A stretch of 49,270 nucleotides of DNA from Candidatus Methanomethylophilaceae archaeon (GCA_017507885.1 JAFVZY010000077.1:1-49270); one strand, 5' to 3'; shown: positions 15,543-24,841, counted from the first letter of the stretch. Made by a program: numbers and translations. Notes: a model not told the origin generated them from the letters alone.

Positions 15543-16484
15543 TCAGTCCTTAATACCGTCTTCGGTGACGGTGAAGATCGCCTCTCCCTCGGGGAGGTTG
15601 GGCGAATCGATGAGTCTCGCGATCCTCTTTCCGGCCTTCCCCTTCCTCAGGTAGAGACGGAAGGTGGCGGTGTGTCCCACGATGTGGCCTCCGATGGGCC
15701 TGGTGGGGTCTCCGAAGAACGCGTCGGGCTTCGCCGCGACCTGGTTGGTCACCGCGATGACCGCGTTATTGACGGTTGCGAAGTTCAGCAGGTCGTGCAT
15801 GTGGCGGTTCAGAATCTGCTGTCTCTCGGCGAGTGCACCCCTCCCCACATACTCCGCCCTGAAGTGCGATGTAAGGGAATCCACGATCAGGAGCCTGATC
15901 TTCCTGGTCTGTGCGAGTTCCATCGCCTTGTCCACCAGGAGGACCTGGTGCTGGGAGTTGAACGCCCTGGCGACGTGTATCTTGCTCAGGGTCTCGTCGG
16001 GATCCACTCCGAGGTAGTTCGCCATCTGGATGATCCTCTCGGGCCTGAACGTGTTCTCGCTGTCGATGATGACGACCTCGGAATCGAGTCCGCCCCTCTC
16101 CTCGGGGAGGGTGGCGTTCACCGCGAGCTGGAAGCAGACCTGCGTCTTGCAACTTCCGAACTCTCCGAAGAGCTCCACGATGGACTGGCTCTCCAATCCT
16201 CCGTTCAGGAGTTCGTCGAACGCCTTGGATCCGGTGGTCAGCTTCGTGACCGCCTTCCTCCTCTCCAGGATGTCGTTTCCGGTCTCGAAACCTCCGATGT
16301 CCGCGCAAAGCTTGGCACCCTCTATGATGTCCGCCGCCTTCTTCTCCCCGATCTCGCATGTCTCTGCGAGTTCCTTCGGGGAAGCAACAGCAATGGCCAT
16401 CAATTCGTTGTATCCTGCTTCACGGAGTTTTTCTGCTATGGCTGGTCCTACTCCAGGTATGTCTTCAAGGGTTTTCTGGGCCAT
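15543..16484 (-). CDS. radA: DNA repair and recombination protein RadA, with altered Walker A
   Basis: 313 residues, normal for archaeal RadA. The N-terminal helix-hairpin-helix domain ([20 protein letters not shown]) is followed by the ATPase core: [20 protein letters not shown], Walker B-type [46 protein letters not shown] and [18 protein letters not shown]. The P-loop reads GEFGSCKTQ: Cys112 stands where RadA/Rad51 proteins have Gly (GEFGSGKTQ); the codon is TGC. All other motifs look intact, so the protein is presumably functional, with changed nucleotide handling. A TTAAATACC box near 16520 supplies the promoter. Confidence 0.95.
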   Translation of the reverse strand: MAQKTLEDIPGVGPAIAEKLREAGYNELMAIAVASPKELAETCEIGEKKAADIIEGAKLCADIGGFETGNDILERRKAVTKLTTGSKAFDELLNGGLESQSIVELFGEFGSCKTQVCFQLAVNATLPEERGGLDSEVVIIDSENTFRPERIIQMANYLGVDPDETLSKIHVARAFNSQHQVLLVDKAMELAQTRKIRLLIVDSLTSHFRAEYVGRGALAERQQILNRHMHDLLNFATVNNAVIAVTNQVAAKPDAFFGDPTRPIGGHIVGHTATFRLYLRKGKAGKRIARLIDSPNLPEGEAIFTVTEDGIKD

Positions 16485-16653
16485 TGAAATTCCTCTGCGA
16501 CGATGATTCCGCCGATGGTATTTAACCCGAATCCAGGGGTCACCGAATATGCCCGAAAGTGCGGATTCCCTCCCTGGATGTATCCAATCAAGGGAGGGGG
16601 CGGTGTCGACGCACGCCCTCCCATTTAAATAGAATGCCCTGTACGAGCGGGGT

Positions 16654-17382
16654 TCAGTGTCCGGATCCGCTTCCGGAGCTGTGTCTGTATTCGCCGTAAT
16701 GGGGTGAATCCTCGGACAGAAGCATGGCCGAGAGGCGGGTGGAAGGCACGAAGTCGAACCATTCGTCGTACATGCGGGTGGTGATCCTGGCCACGAAATA
16801 CCCCGTGATGAACGCGGAGACGACCGTTCCGATGCCGATGTCGACGATTCCACCCAGGAAAAGGATCCCCAGGGCGGCGGCGATGACCATGCACCCCACG
16901 TCGAAGCAGGTCTTCACGGTCTTGTACTTGATCTTGAACGTGTACACGACCTCACGGATGAATATGTCCACCGGAAGCAGGGGCAGATAGCACCTCATGA
17001 AGAAGGACACCCCGAAGAACAGGATGATGTGGGCGCAGACCAGGTAGATTATGTCCAATTCCAGGCTGTTGGGAAGGATCGCGAGGGTCGCTTTCAGTAA
17101 CGACAGGAAAGCCCCGAATACGATGGATATCCCGAGTCCGAACAGGTAGCTGGGCTTTATCTTGTGGGATATGCACACGCATATGCCGAGGATGATCACC
17201 TGGTAGATGATGTTCCACGTTCCGAAATCCAGGACGGGGCACATGTAGTGCCACATCAGGGGTATCGATGAAAGGACGGTCACGCCGAATCCCGACTCGA
17301 CGAACAGGCAGACCGCGAACGCCACGAGGAGCAGTCCGAGAAGCAGTGCCAATTCGCATGGGAAGCGTATTTTCTCCGTCAT
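16654..17382 (-). CDS. YczE/YitT-like integral membrane protein
   Basis: 242 residues with five or six hydrophobic segments. Segments such as [20 protein letters not shown] and [20 protein letters not shown], followed by a C-terminal [19 protein letters not shown], are typical of the YczE/YyaS/YitT family of uncharacterised membrane proteins. The cytoplasmic C-terminal tail is Ser/His/Gly-rich. It stands alone; a TATTACAG-like box near 17390 is a weak promoter candidate. No substrate can be assigned. Confidence 0.7.
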   Translation of the reverse strand: MTEKIRFPCELALLLGLLLVAFAVCLFVESGFGVTVLSSIPLMWHYMCPVLDFGTWNIIYQVIILGICVCISHKIKPSYLFGLGISIVFGAFLSLLKATLAILPNSLELDIIYLVCAHIILFFGVSFFMRCYLPLLPVDIFIREVVYTFKIKYKTVKTCFDVGCMVIAAALGILFLGGIVDIGIGTVVSAFITGYFVARITTRMYDEWFDFVPSTRLSAMLLSEDSPHYGEYRHSSGSGSGH

Positions 17383-17506
17383 CGGGCGAACTGTAATACT
17401 CGTTGTTCTTCTTATTTTCGATTCCCACAGGTGTTTTCGGGGTGTTTCGGCCGTTTACACTTTTCCCGGGGCATAGGTTAAAAGCAACGGTATCCAATTT
17501 TCTGCT

Positions 17507-17872
17507 ATGGCGAGGCCTTTGCCGACGGGCATGCAGAACTTCCGGGAATTGCGTGAGGGGGGGATATCCCTATGTCGACAAGACGGACATGATACCGCAG
17601 ATTCTCGCCCAGGGGGCAAAGGCCTATCTTTACACCAGACCCAGGCGTTTCGGAAAGTCTCTGAATCTCAGTATGCTCGATGCGTTCTTCAATATGTAAT
17701 ACAAGGGCGACAATCCTTATTTCGAGGGGTTGAAGGTTTCAGATGCGGGAAAAGCCCTGCAACAGATCAAGGACAGGGACTACACCCACGGATGACCGGA
17801 AGGACCCTGCTGTACGGGATATCGTTCCGCAACAGGATGCCCCTGATCGTGTCCGAGGAGATGAATCCGTAA
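17507..17872 (+). pseudogene. Remnant of an AAA-ATPase/PD-(D/E)XK nuclease gene
   Basis: The conserved beginning of the gut-type AAA-ATPase family is readable across two frames: PTGMQNFRELREGG, then YPYVDKTDMIPQILAQ and YLYTRPRRFGKSLNLSMLDA, the P-loop region. The frames join at a 7-G run (17557-17563) that has one G too many. Shortly after, GAA appears to have become TAA in FFNM-stop-YKGDNPYFEG. Then a jump leads to a family C-terminus like LLYGISFRNR. So it has a frameshift, a nonsense change and a large internal deletion. A TTAAAA promoter box remains at 17478. A longer relative, also broken at a G run, lies at 35248-36980. Confidence 0.75.
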
Positions 17873-17918
17873 TGTGGAAAATGGTGCGCCCCCTCTGATG
17901 GGGGTCGGAATGTGTTTT

Positions 17919-19082
17919 TCACTGATAGCTGCCGCGTCTCATCCTTTCGAGGGCGATCCTGATCCTTTCCACGGGTTCGGTGACGGTCATCCTGATGTAA
18001 CCGTCGGCGGATTCGCCGAATCCCGACCCGGGTGTCACGATGATCCCCAGGTTGGCCATCTTCCTGGTGAAGTCGAATGACGGTTCCCCGCAATCGAACC
18101 ACACGTAGAACGTTCCCTTGGGCATGACCACGTCGTATCCGAGTTCCCTGAGTCCCTCCACCAGGACCCTCCTCCTTTCGGCGTAGACCTCCATGTTCCC
18201 GGCGAGGACCTCCGGAAGTCCGCCGTCGTCCCCGTAGAGTTCCAACGCCCTGATCCCCGCCTTCTGGATGAAGATGGGTGCCCCCGAATCGATCTGACCT
18301 TTGCACTTCCTGAGTCCCGCGACGAGGTCGGGGTGACCCACCGCGTATCCGAGTCTGAACCCGGTCATGTTGAACGTCTTGGAGAACGATCCCAATTCGA
18401 TGCAATCCGGTCCGGCCTGGAGCGCGGATGGCGACCTGTATCCGTCGTAGCACATCTCGGAGTAGGCGTTGTCGTAGCACATGATCGTGCCGTTCTCCCT
18501 GCACCAGTCCTGAACCCTCCTCAGATACTCCAGGTCGCATGTGGCCCCGGTGGGGTTGTTGGGGTAGTTCAGGTACAGCATCCTGGCGCCCTTGGGGCAC
18601 TCGTCCAGATCCAGCAGCCATCCGTCCTCGGCCTTCAGGGGGACGAGGACGCAGTCCGCCTCGTTGAATGCCACGGATGCCCCCGAGTACACGGGATATC
18701 CCGGAGACGGGACGATGATGGTCTCGCCACGGTCGACGAAGGCCTGTGCGATGTGGAAGACCGCCTCCTTGGAACCGATCGTGATGCAGACCTGGGTGTC
18801 GGGGTCGATGTCGACTCCGAATCTCCTTCCGTACCATTCGGCGACGGCCACGCGGAGGTCCCTCTCCCCTGCGGACGTGGAATACTTCTGGTTGGCGGTG
18901 ACGGCGACCTGCTTCCTGATCTCCTCGACGATGCAGTCGGGGGCGGGGAGGTCGGGGTCCCCTATCCCGAAGTCTATCATGTCCCAACCCATCGCCCTCT
19001 TCTCGTCGAAGATCGGTTTCAATCTGACATAGAGGTACGGGGGGATCCTCTTAAGCCTGTCCGATTGTTCGTACGAGGTCAT
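17919..19082 (-). CDS. dapL: LL-diaminopimelate aminotransferase-type PLP enzyme
   Basis: 387 residues, fold type I aminotransferase. Motifs: DFGIGDPDLPAPDCIVEEIR, YSTSAGERDLRVAVAEWYGR, LNYPNNPTGATC, AYSEMCYDG, the PLP-lysine segment ELGSFSKTFNMTGFRLGY (Lys in SFSKT), and GTFYVWFDC near the end. In the DapL route it converts tetrahydrodipicolinate to LL-diaminopimelate with glutamate. Position as the last gene after lysA supports this over another class I aminotransferase. The ATG is ten bases past the lysA stop. Confidence 0.85.
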   Translation of the reverse strand: MTSYEQSDRLKRIPPYLYVRLKPIFDEKRAMGWDMIDFGIGDPDLPAPDCIVEEIRKQVAVTANQKYSTSAGERDLRVAVAEWYGRRFGVDIDPDTQVCITIGSKEAVFHIAQAFVDRGETIIVPSPGYPVYSGASVAFNEADCVLVPLKAEDGWLLDLDECPKGARMLYLNYPNNPTGATCDLEYLRRVQDWCRENGTIMCYDNAYSEMCYDGYRSPSALQAGPDCIELGSFSKTFNMTGFRLGYAVGHPDLVAGLRKCKGQIDSGAPIFIQKAGIRALELYGDDGGLPEVLAGNMEVYAERRRVLVEGLRELGYDVVMPKGTFYVWFDCGEPSFDFTRKMANLGIIVTPGSGFGESADGYIRMTVTEPVERIRIALERMRRGSYQ

Positions 19083-19092
19083 TCGGAACCCT

Positions 19093-20349
19093 TCAAAGGA
19101 GTCTCTCGGGGATCCTCTGGTGTCTCCACAGCTCCTCGATGGTCTCGGGTTCGCGGATGAGGTCCGCCTTTCCGTCGTTCACGAGGACCTCCCTGCACAG
19201 GGGGCGGGAGTTGTAGTTGCTGCTCATGGAGAATCCGTACGCCCCGGCGTTGTAGATCGCGACGACGTCGCCCTCCTGGGGGTCGGGAAGCACGCGGTTG
19301 TGTGCCAGGTAGTCGCCGGACTCGCAGATGGGTCCGACCACGTCGTACTTGTCGGTGCATGCCTTGCCCATCCTGTTGGCCAGGGCCACGTGGTGGTACG
19401 AATCGTACATGGCGGGCCTGATGAGGGTGTTGAATCCCGCGTCGCAGCCCACGTATTTCTTGGTTCCGGCATCCTTGATGTCGACGACCCTGGTCAGGAG
19501 GACCGTGGTGTCGCACACGATGTATCTTCCCGGTTCGAGGATGATCGTTCCGATGTCGGTGTTCTCCATGACCATGTCGGTGAGGTTCATGGCCATCTCG
19601 TTGACGTCCATCTCCTGCTCCTGGGGCTGATAGGGGACTCCGATCCCGCCGCCCATGTCGATGAACTCCAGGTCGATGCCCGCATCCTTGATGTCGTTGA
19701 CGAGTCCGGTGAGGACGTCCATCATGTCCATGAACGGACCGACCTCCTGCCCTCCGGAACCGATGTGTGCGTGGATTCCCCTGATGTCGAATCCGAGCTC
19801 CTTGGCCCTGACATAGGTCTTCACGACGTCGTTCAGGGGGATTCCGAATTTGGAACCCTTCTTTCCGGTGATCACCTTGTCGCCGTGTCCGGATCCGATT
19901 CCGGGCGTGATCCTGAAGGATACCGCGTGTCCGGGTGCGATCCTCGCCAGCCTCTCCATTTCCGAGACGGAGTCCAGGTTGATCATGACGCCGGTCTCGG
20001 CGACGGCCTTGAGCTCCTCGTTGCTGACATTCACGCCGGTGTACATGATCCTGTCGGGGGTGAATCCCGCCTTGAGGCAGGTCATGACCTCCCCGATGGA
20101 GACCGCGTCGATGCCGGACCCCTCCTGCTCCAGGATCCTGAGGATGGACAGGTTGGTGTTGGCCTTGCAGGCGTAGTGGATCCTCGTGTCCATGTACTTC
20201 GAGAACGCCCCGTGGACGTTCCTGTAGTTCTCCCTGAGCCTCTGTTCGTCGGTGACGTAGACGGGGGTTCCGAACTCGTCGGCGATCTCCATGGCGGACT
20301 TCCCGCCGATCATCATGACGCCGTCGACGTTGTCGAACTCCCTCATCAT
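19093..20349 (-). CDS. lysA: Diaminopimelate decarboxylase
   Basis: 418 residues, full length. It decarboxylates meso-diaminopimelate to lysine with PLP. Motifs: TPVYVTDEQRLRENYRN, the PLP-lysine HYACKANTNLSILRIL, RITPGIGSGHGDKV, KFGIP, GIHAHIGSGGQE, DMGGGIGVPY, LEPGRYIV, GPICESGDYLA and YNAGAYGFSMSSNYNSRPL. ATG 20349 overlaps the lysC TGA by four bases and follows a strong GGAGGAG, indicating coupled translation. Everything expected at the active site is present. Confidence 0.95.
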   Translation of the reverse strand: MMREFDNVDGVMMIGGKSAMEIADEFGTPVYVTDEQRLRENYRNVHGAFSKYMDTRIHYACKANTNLSILRILEQEGSGIDAVSIGEVMTCLKAGFTPDRIMYTGVNVSNEELKAVAETGVMINLDSVSEMERLARIAPGHAVSFRITPGIGSGHGDKVITGKKGSKFGIPLNDVVKTYVRAKELGFDIRGIHAHIGSGGQEVGPFMDMMDVLTGLVNDIKDAGIDLEFIDMGGGIGVPYQPQEQEMDVNEMAMNLTDMVMENTDIGTIILEPGRYIVCDTTVLLTRVVDIKDAGTKKYVGCDAGFNTLIRPAMYDSYHHVALANRMGKACTDKYDVVGPICESGDYLAHNRVLPDPQEGDVVAIYNAGAYGFSMSSNYNSRPLCREVLVNDGKADLIREPETIEELWRHQRIPERLL

Positions 20350-21695
20350 TGTACTCCTCCGATGAACTGTGCATGGAGTGTCTTCACCACATCGATGACC
20401 TTGCCCATGGGGACGACGAAGTTGAGGGACACGTCGGACGCACCCTCGGAGATCATCTCCACATTCGCTCCCGCATCCTTGACGGCGGAGAAGATGTCTC
20501 CGGACACGCCGGACTTCTCCAGGAGGTTGTCGCCCACGGCGCATATCAGGGCCACGTTGTTCTTCACGTCGATCCTGTCGATGACATCCAGTCCGTTGAG
20601 CTTGTTGAGGGTGGTCCTCACGTCGTTGTTGTGCACCAGGAACGCGACGGTGGACAGGGACGTGGATATGGAGTAGATTATGACGTCCGCCTCGGCGATC
20701 TTCTCGATGATCCTTCCCACCATCGCTGGCCTGTATGCGATCTCGGCGGAGCTGATGGTGATGATCGAAAGGTCGGTCTTGGATGCGACGCTCCTGAGGA
20801 GGTCGTTGTTGCCCTTCCTCAGATGGTGGATCAGGGTTCCGGGTTCCTCGGGTTTGAAGGAGTTCCTGACCTTCAGGGGGATGTGCTTCAACCTGACGGG
20901 CTCTATGGTCCTGGGGTGGAGGACCTTGGCTCCGAAGTACGCGAGTTCGGCGGCCTCGCCGAAGTTCATCTCGTCGATCTTCTTCACGCCGGGTACGATG
21001 CGGGGGTCCGCGGACATGAATCCGTCCACGTCGGTCCAGATTTCCAGGACGTCGGCATCGATGGCGTTGGCCACGACCGCGGCGGAGTAGTCCGAACCGC
21101 CCCTTCCGAACGTGAGGGGCTTCCCCTCCTCGTTTGCGCCGTAGAATCCGGTGATGATGGGGGTGATGTTCATGGAGAGCAGGGGCTTGACCTTGATCCC
21201 CATGCCGGTGGAGGTCTTCTTGAGGTTGGCGGAACCGGACAGGGGGTTGCCCTCGGCCGCGATTCCCGCCTCTTCGGAGGTCAGCGCCACGGAATCGATG
21301 CCCATGCCCTTCAGGACGTGTGCGAGTATGAGCGAGGAGAACCTCTCCCCCTGGGAGGTGAGGTTGTCCTTGTAGAACGGGTCCTCCCTGTCGCCGAACA
21401 CCGCGTTGCGGAAGTTCTCCATGCGGGGTTCCATGTCCTGCTTGAATGCTTCGAGGGCCTCCCCCTGGAAGAGCTGCTCCGCGGTCATCATGTGCTTGTC
21501 CTCGAACTGCTTGATGATCGGTTCCGGGTCCGCCACGGGGTTGTCGGTGATGCTCACGAGGTAGTTGGTGATTCCGGACATGGCGGAGACCACTGCGACC
21601 TTCTCCCCCTCGGTGTTTGCGATTATGTTGGCTACCCTCTTCAATGCCTCAGGGGAGCCCACGCTGGTGCCCCCGAACTTCATGACTGTGATCAT
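20346..21695 (-). CDS. lysC: Aspartate kinase
   Basis: 449 residues. It phosphorylates aspartate, the entry step for lysine, threonine and methionine. The kinase domain shows VMKFGGTSVGSPEALKRVAN, SQGERFSSLILAHVLKG, TFGRGGSDYSAAVVA and WTDVDGFMSADPRIVPGVKK. Two C-terminal ACT segments (about 315-370 and 390-445) suggest allosteric feedback. It sits between the broken dapA and lysA in the same transcript. It is intact even though the upstream gene is not. Confidence 0.94.
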   Translation of the reverse strand: MITVMKFGGTSVGSPEALKRVANIIANTEGEKVAVVSAMSGITNYLVSITDNPVADPEPIIKQFEDKHMMTAEQLFQGEALEAFKQDMEPRMENFRNAVFGDREDPFYKDNLTSQGERFSSLILAHVLKGMGIDSVALTSEEAGIAAEGNPLSGSANLKKTSTGMGIKVKPLLSMNITPIITGFYGANEEGKPLTFGRGGSDYSAAVVANAIDADVLEIWTDVDGFMSADPRIVPGVKKIDEMNFGEAAELAYFGAKVLHPRTIEPVRLKHIPLKVRNSFKPEEPGTLIHHLRKGNNDLLRSVASKTDLSIITISSAEIAYRPAMVGRIIEKIAEADVIIYSISTSLSTVAFLVHNNDVRTTLNKLNGLDVIDRIDVKNNVALICAVGDNLLEKSGVSGDIFSAVKDAGANVEMISEGASDVSLNFVVPMGKVIDVVKTLHAQFIGGVQ

Positions 21696-21730
21696 TGCGA
21701 TTTCACTTCCTGGTCCCGTCCAAAGGGCCT

Positions 21731-22606
21731 TCAGATTCCCAGTTCCTTGAGTATGGGGTCCACGATCGCCCTGCCCTTCTCGGACAGGGGGGTCAACGGG
21801 AGCCTTGGTGTGGCCGTGCCGTAGCCCATGCGGGACATCACGTACTTGACCGGTATGGGGTTGGACTCGCAGAAGAGCCCGGTGAACAGGGGCATGAGCC
21901 TCCTGTGAATGGAAGATGCGATGTCGATGTTCCCGACCCTCGCGTTGTAGACCATCTCGGAGACCAGTCCGGGACAGCAGTTGGATGCCACGGAGATGAC
22001 GCCGTCCCCTCCGAGGCAGACGATGGGCAGCGTGAGGCTGTCGTCGCCGCTGAGCACCTCGAACCCCTCGGGCCTCCTGAGGAGTACGTCCTGGATCTGG
22101 GCCATGTTGCCGCTGGCCTCCTTCACCCCGGCGATTCCGGGGACTTAGGCGATCCTCATGAGGGTGTCCGTGGTGATGTTCACCCCGGTCCTTCCGGGGA
22201 TGTTGTAGACGATGACGGGGCAGTCCGCCGCCTCGGCGATCGTCTAGAAGTGCTGGTAGAGCCCCTCTTGCGTGGGCTTCACGCAGTACGGGGATATGGA
22301 CAGGATCCCGTCCGCACCGAGGTCGTGGGCCTTCCTGCTCAGGGATACCGCCTCCGAGGTGCAGTTGCTTCCCGCACCCGCGAGGACCTTCGCTCTCTTG
22401 GCCTCGTCGACGACGATGCTGATCACGTGGAGGTGCTCCTCCAGGCTCAGCATGGCGGATTCGCCGGTCGAGCCGCAGGGGATGAGCACATCCACGCCGT
22501 TGTCTTCCTGGAAATTGACGAGTCTTCTGAGTGCCTCCTCATCGATGGACCCATCCTTCGCGAATGGGGTGACGAGGGCCGTACCGGTTCCTGCGAACAT
22601 CTTCAT
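21731..22606 (-). pseudogene. dapA: 4-hydroxy-tetrahydrodipicolinate synthase gene with two in-frame stops
   Basis: Read through, the product is about 290 residues of convincing DapA: GTGTALVTPFAKDGSIDEEA, CGSTGESAML, the catalytic YNIPGRTG and the Schiff-base KEASGN. It is interrupted by TAG at 22244-22246 (GLYQHF-stop-TIAEA) and TAA at 22145-22147 (LMRIA-stop-VPGIAG). From memory of the E. coli enzyme, both positions are lysine. There is no frameshift and all other motifs are kept, so loss is recent, or the bases are wrong, or the TAG is read as pyrrolysine. TAA would still stop translation. The ATG overlaps the lrp stop (ATGA); a second ATG at 22600 is better spaced from GGAGGT. Confidence 0.85.
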
Positions 22607-23022
22607 ACCTCCCCGTAGTGTTCCTTGAGAATCAGACGGGTGCGGGTGCTCAGGATGTTGTCGTAGCGCCTGACGCGCTCGATGATCTCGTTGAGATGCT
22701 GTGAGGATTCGACATCCACGATGGCTATGATGTCCTGATCCCCGGTGACCTCGAACACCTCGGTGACCCCTTCGTAACCCGCGAGTTCCCTCGCGATGTC
22801 CTGGGTGTCGGTGTTCACGTCGATCTTGATCTCGACCAGTGCCTTGACGTTCTTGGAGCTCGTCTTGATGGTGAATCCGCGTATCACACCCTCCTCGGTG
22901 AGCTTGTGGACCCTGCTGCGCACGGTCCCCTCGGACACGCCGAGCTGGTTGGCGATCTCCACGAAGGGGCATCTAGAGTCCCTCCTCATGATTGCGATGA
23001 TGTTCTTGTCAAGGTTGTCCAT
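22603..23022 (-). CDS. Lrp/AsnC-family regulator leading the lysine cluster
   Basis: 139 residues. The N-terminal helix-turn-helix (LDKNIIAIMRRDSRCPFVEI followed by ANQLGVSEGTVRSRVHKLTE) is joined to a ligand-binding RAM domain (residues ~65-135, TQDIARELAGYEGVTEVFEV, GDQDIIAIVDVES). It is the first gene of lrp-dapA-lysC-lysA-dapL, so it probably regulates lysine synthesis, with an amino acid such as lysine as effector; this is inferred from position. A TATA box at 23087-23097 and a palindrome just downstream suggest autoregulation. Confidence 0.9.
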   Translation of the reverse strand: MDNLDKNIIAIMRRDSRCPFVEIANQLGVSEGTVRSRVHKLTEEGVIRGFTIKTSSKNVKALVEIKIDVNTDTQDIARELAGYEGVTEVFEVTGDQDIIAIVDVESSQHLNEIIERVRRYDNILSTRTRLILKEHYGEV

Positions 23023-23042
23023 CGATGCTACCCCCGCTTTCC

Positions 23043-23061
23043 CTACAATATTCCCATGTAG
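23043..23061 (-). promoter_or_regulatory. Possible Lrp operator
   Basis: Inverted repeat CTACA-N9-TGTAG, overlapping or just past the predicted transcription start near 23066. Lrp-family proteins bind such dyads, and this position would let the regulator block its own transcript. Confidence 0.4.
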
Positions 23062-23086
23062 TCGTGGGTCCCCCATAAAATCAGGG

Positions 23087-23097
23087 TTATATAAATT
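23087..23097 (-). promoter_or_regulatory. TATA box of the lysine operon
   Basis: AATTTATATAAC on the minus strand, about 70 bases before the lrp ATG, predicting transcription from about 23066 and a leader of roughly 45 bases. Confidence 0.55.
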
Positions 23098-23198
23098 ATC
23101 GGAAAACGTGGTCAGATTGCGGATTCCGTGGTTCAGATTGTGAAAAATGATAAAGGGTTTTAGCGGTTCTACGGATTTCGCAGAACCGCGGGAAAGGG

Positions 23199-24794
23199 TC
23201 ACTCGACGTTGTCGTCCTCCCTCTTCTTGCCGTCGCAGGGCTCCATGAGGGTGATCTCCATCTTGTTGTAGGGGATCTCGATGCCCTCGTCCTTGAACAG
23301 CTTGAAGATGATCTCCCTGATCTGGCCCGCGTAATGGCCGTTGTTGTCGAAACTGTCGACGTAGCATGCGAGCCTGTACTCGATGCCGGAGTCCAGGAAG
23401 TTGGTGAGCCTGATTCCGGGTCCGGCGTGCTCCTCGTCCTGGATGACGTGGGGGTGCATGCCCGCGGCCTTGAGCATGAGGTCCTTGGCCTTGGTCTGGT
23501 CCGCCTCGTATGCGACGGACATGTAGATGAAGATCCTGGAGATCTCCCTCTCCTCGCGCTTCATGTTGACGATGGTCGCGCCGGAGACGACGTTGTTGGG
23601 AATCGTGATGATCTTGTCCTTGTCCCAGTTCTCGAACTCGGTGAACATGAGCTTGACCTTGCGGACGATGTAGACGTCCCCGTTGATGTTCACGAAGTCC
23701 CCCTTCTTGAACGGGCGGGTGGACAGCAGGACGATACCGCTGAAGAACTGGTTGAGGGTGTTCTGTGCACCGAGGGTGATACCTAGGGTGATGACTCCCG
23801 CACTCATCAGGATTCCCGCAAGGTCCACGCCGAAGGCGGCGAGGATGACCGCGGCGGAGACGACGGATATGATGATCTTGCCGATCATCTTGAACAGGGG
23901 CAGGAGGCTGGAGTCGAGTCCCGAGACCTCCGCGTCGTCGACCTCCTTCAGGATGGACGAGATCACGAGGACGAACACGCGCCAGACGATGGCCGCGGCC
24001 ACGCACACGTAGACGAAGGTGGACACGGCGGAGAGCATGTGGCAGATGTTGGGTCCGAGTCCGAGGATCTGGGCGCAGACGTTGAGGGAGTACACGAAGA
24101 TGATGATCTCCACCATCTTGGTGATGGATTTGGTGAGCTTCTTCTTCTCGAAGCTGGTGACCCTGCTCTTCAGTGCACGCATGAGGAGGGGGATTATGAT
24201 GACGCACAGCATCCAGCTGACGACCATGTAGGCGATCAGGGTGACGAGTGCGGGGAACCAGGCCCCGTTCAGGGGCTCTGAGAAGTTGTTGGGCAGGAAT
24301 CCGAAGAAGCAGTTGTAGGCCTCATCGGAATAGTATCCGGACTCGACGACCACATCGAAGGCGATGCTGGAGTCGAAGCTGTTGGATTCGGTACCGAGGG
24401 AGGTGATCGTGAAGTGGACCTCGACGGTGGATCTGCCGGAGGGGGCGTCCGCGGCCGCCTTGAATGTGAGGGTCTCCTTTCCGATGTCCCCCGCCGCCAC
24501 ATCGATGTTGGTCCCTGTCACATCGATATATTTGTTGTCGTCGGCCCAGAACACAACCGCGATCATGGATGCGGAATTGTTGGTGATGTATGCGGTGTAG
24601 CTGGTGCTTCCGCTGTTGGGCAGGTCTATGGTCAGAATGGTGTTCGAGCTCTTCTCCGAATCGTACTTGAGCTCGGGAATCTGAATGACCACATCGTTCT
24701 CGGTGACGGATGCATCGGATTCCGTCATGGGGATGACGAATGCCGACAGCACCAACGCCAGGGCGAGGACGATGCTGAAGTTCCTAAGGTTCAT
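23199..24794 (-). CDS. MscS-family mechanosensitive channel with N-terminal extracytoplasmic domain
   Basis: 531 residues. A signal peptide (about residues 1-29, FSIVLALALVLSAFVI) precedes a beta-rich extracellular domain to about 165. Transmembrane segments follow, then the MscS core: VDLAGILMSAGVITLGITLG, GAQNTLNQFFSGIVLLSTRP, FKKGDFVNINGDVYIVRKV, IPNNVVSGATIVN. It releases solutes under hypo-osmotic shock. The extra domain is unusual for small MscS proteins and may sense the envelope. The start is leaderless from a TATA box shared with the divergent peptidase gene. Confidence 0.88.
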   Translation of the reverse strand: MNLRNFSIVLALALVLSAFVIPMTESDASVTENDVVIQIPELKYDSEKSSNTILTIDLPNSGSTSYTAYITNNSASMIAVVFWADDNKYIDVTGTNIDVAAGDIGKETLTFKAAADAPSGRSTVEVHFTITSLGTESNSFDSSIAFDVVVESGYYSDEAYNCFFGFLPNNFSEPLNGAWFPALVTLIAYMVVSWMLCVIIIPLLMRALKSRVTSFEKKKLTKSITKMVEIIIFVYSLNVCAQILGLGPNICHMLSAVSTFVYVCVAAAIVWRVFVLVISSILKEVDDAEVSGLDSSLLPLFKMIGKIIISVVSAAVILAAFGVDLAGILMSAGVITLGITLGAQNTLNQFFSGIVLLSTRPFKKGDFVNINGDVYIVRKVKLMFTEFENWDKDKIITIPNNVVSGATIVNMKREEREISRIFIYMSVAYEADQTKAKDLMLKAAGMHPHVIQDEEHAGPGIRLTNFLDSGIEYRLACYVDSFDNNGHYAGQIREIIFKLFKDEGIEIPYNKMEITLMEPCDGKKREDDNVE

Positions 24795-24812
24795 GTGTGA
24801 CTGTACTGCTCA

Positions 24813-24820
24813 TTATATAA
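24813..24820. promoter_or_regulatory. Palindromic TATA box serving two divergent genes
   Basis: TTATATAA is its own reverse complement. Its centre is about 23 bases from the mscS ATG on one side and 25 bases from the prepilin peptidase ATG on the other. In a 47-base intergenic space there is no room for a second core promoter, so one TATA box probably drives two leaderless transcripts. Confidence 0.55.
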
Positions 24821-24841
24821 GTAGATAATCGAAACCCGTTC

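Noticed and set aside
19120-20676. Long open frame on the plus strand opposite lysA/lysC
   Set aside because: This is a by-product of high GC with NNS-type codon bias; the protein is rich in Val, Gly, Asp and His, with no domain. The opposite strand carries unmistakable lysA and lysC.
22145-22246. dapA fully explained by pyrrolysine read-through
   Set aside because: The second stop is TAA, not TAG, so TAG suppression alone cannot give a full protein. Kept as a pseudogene with the TAG noted.
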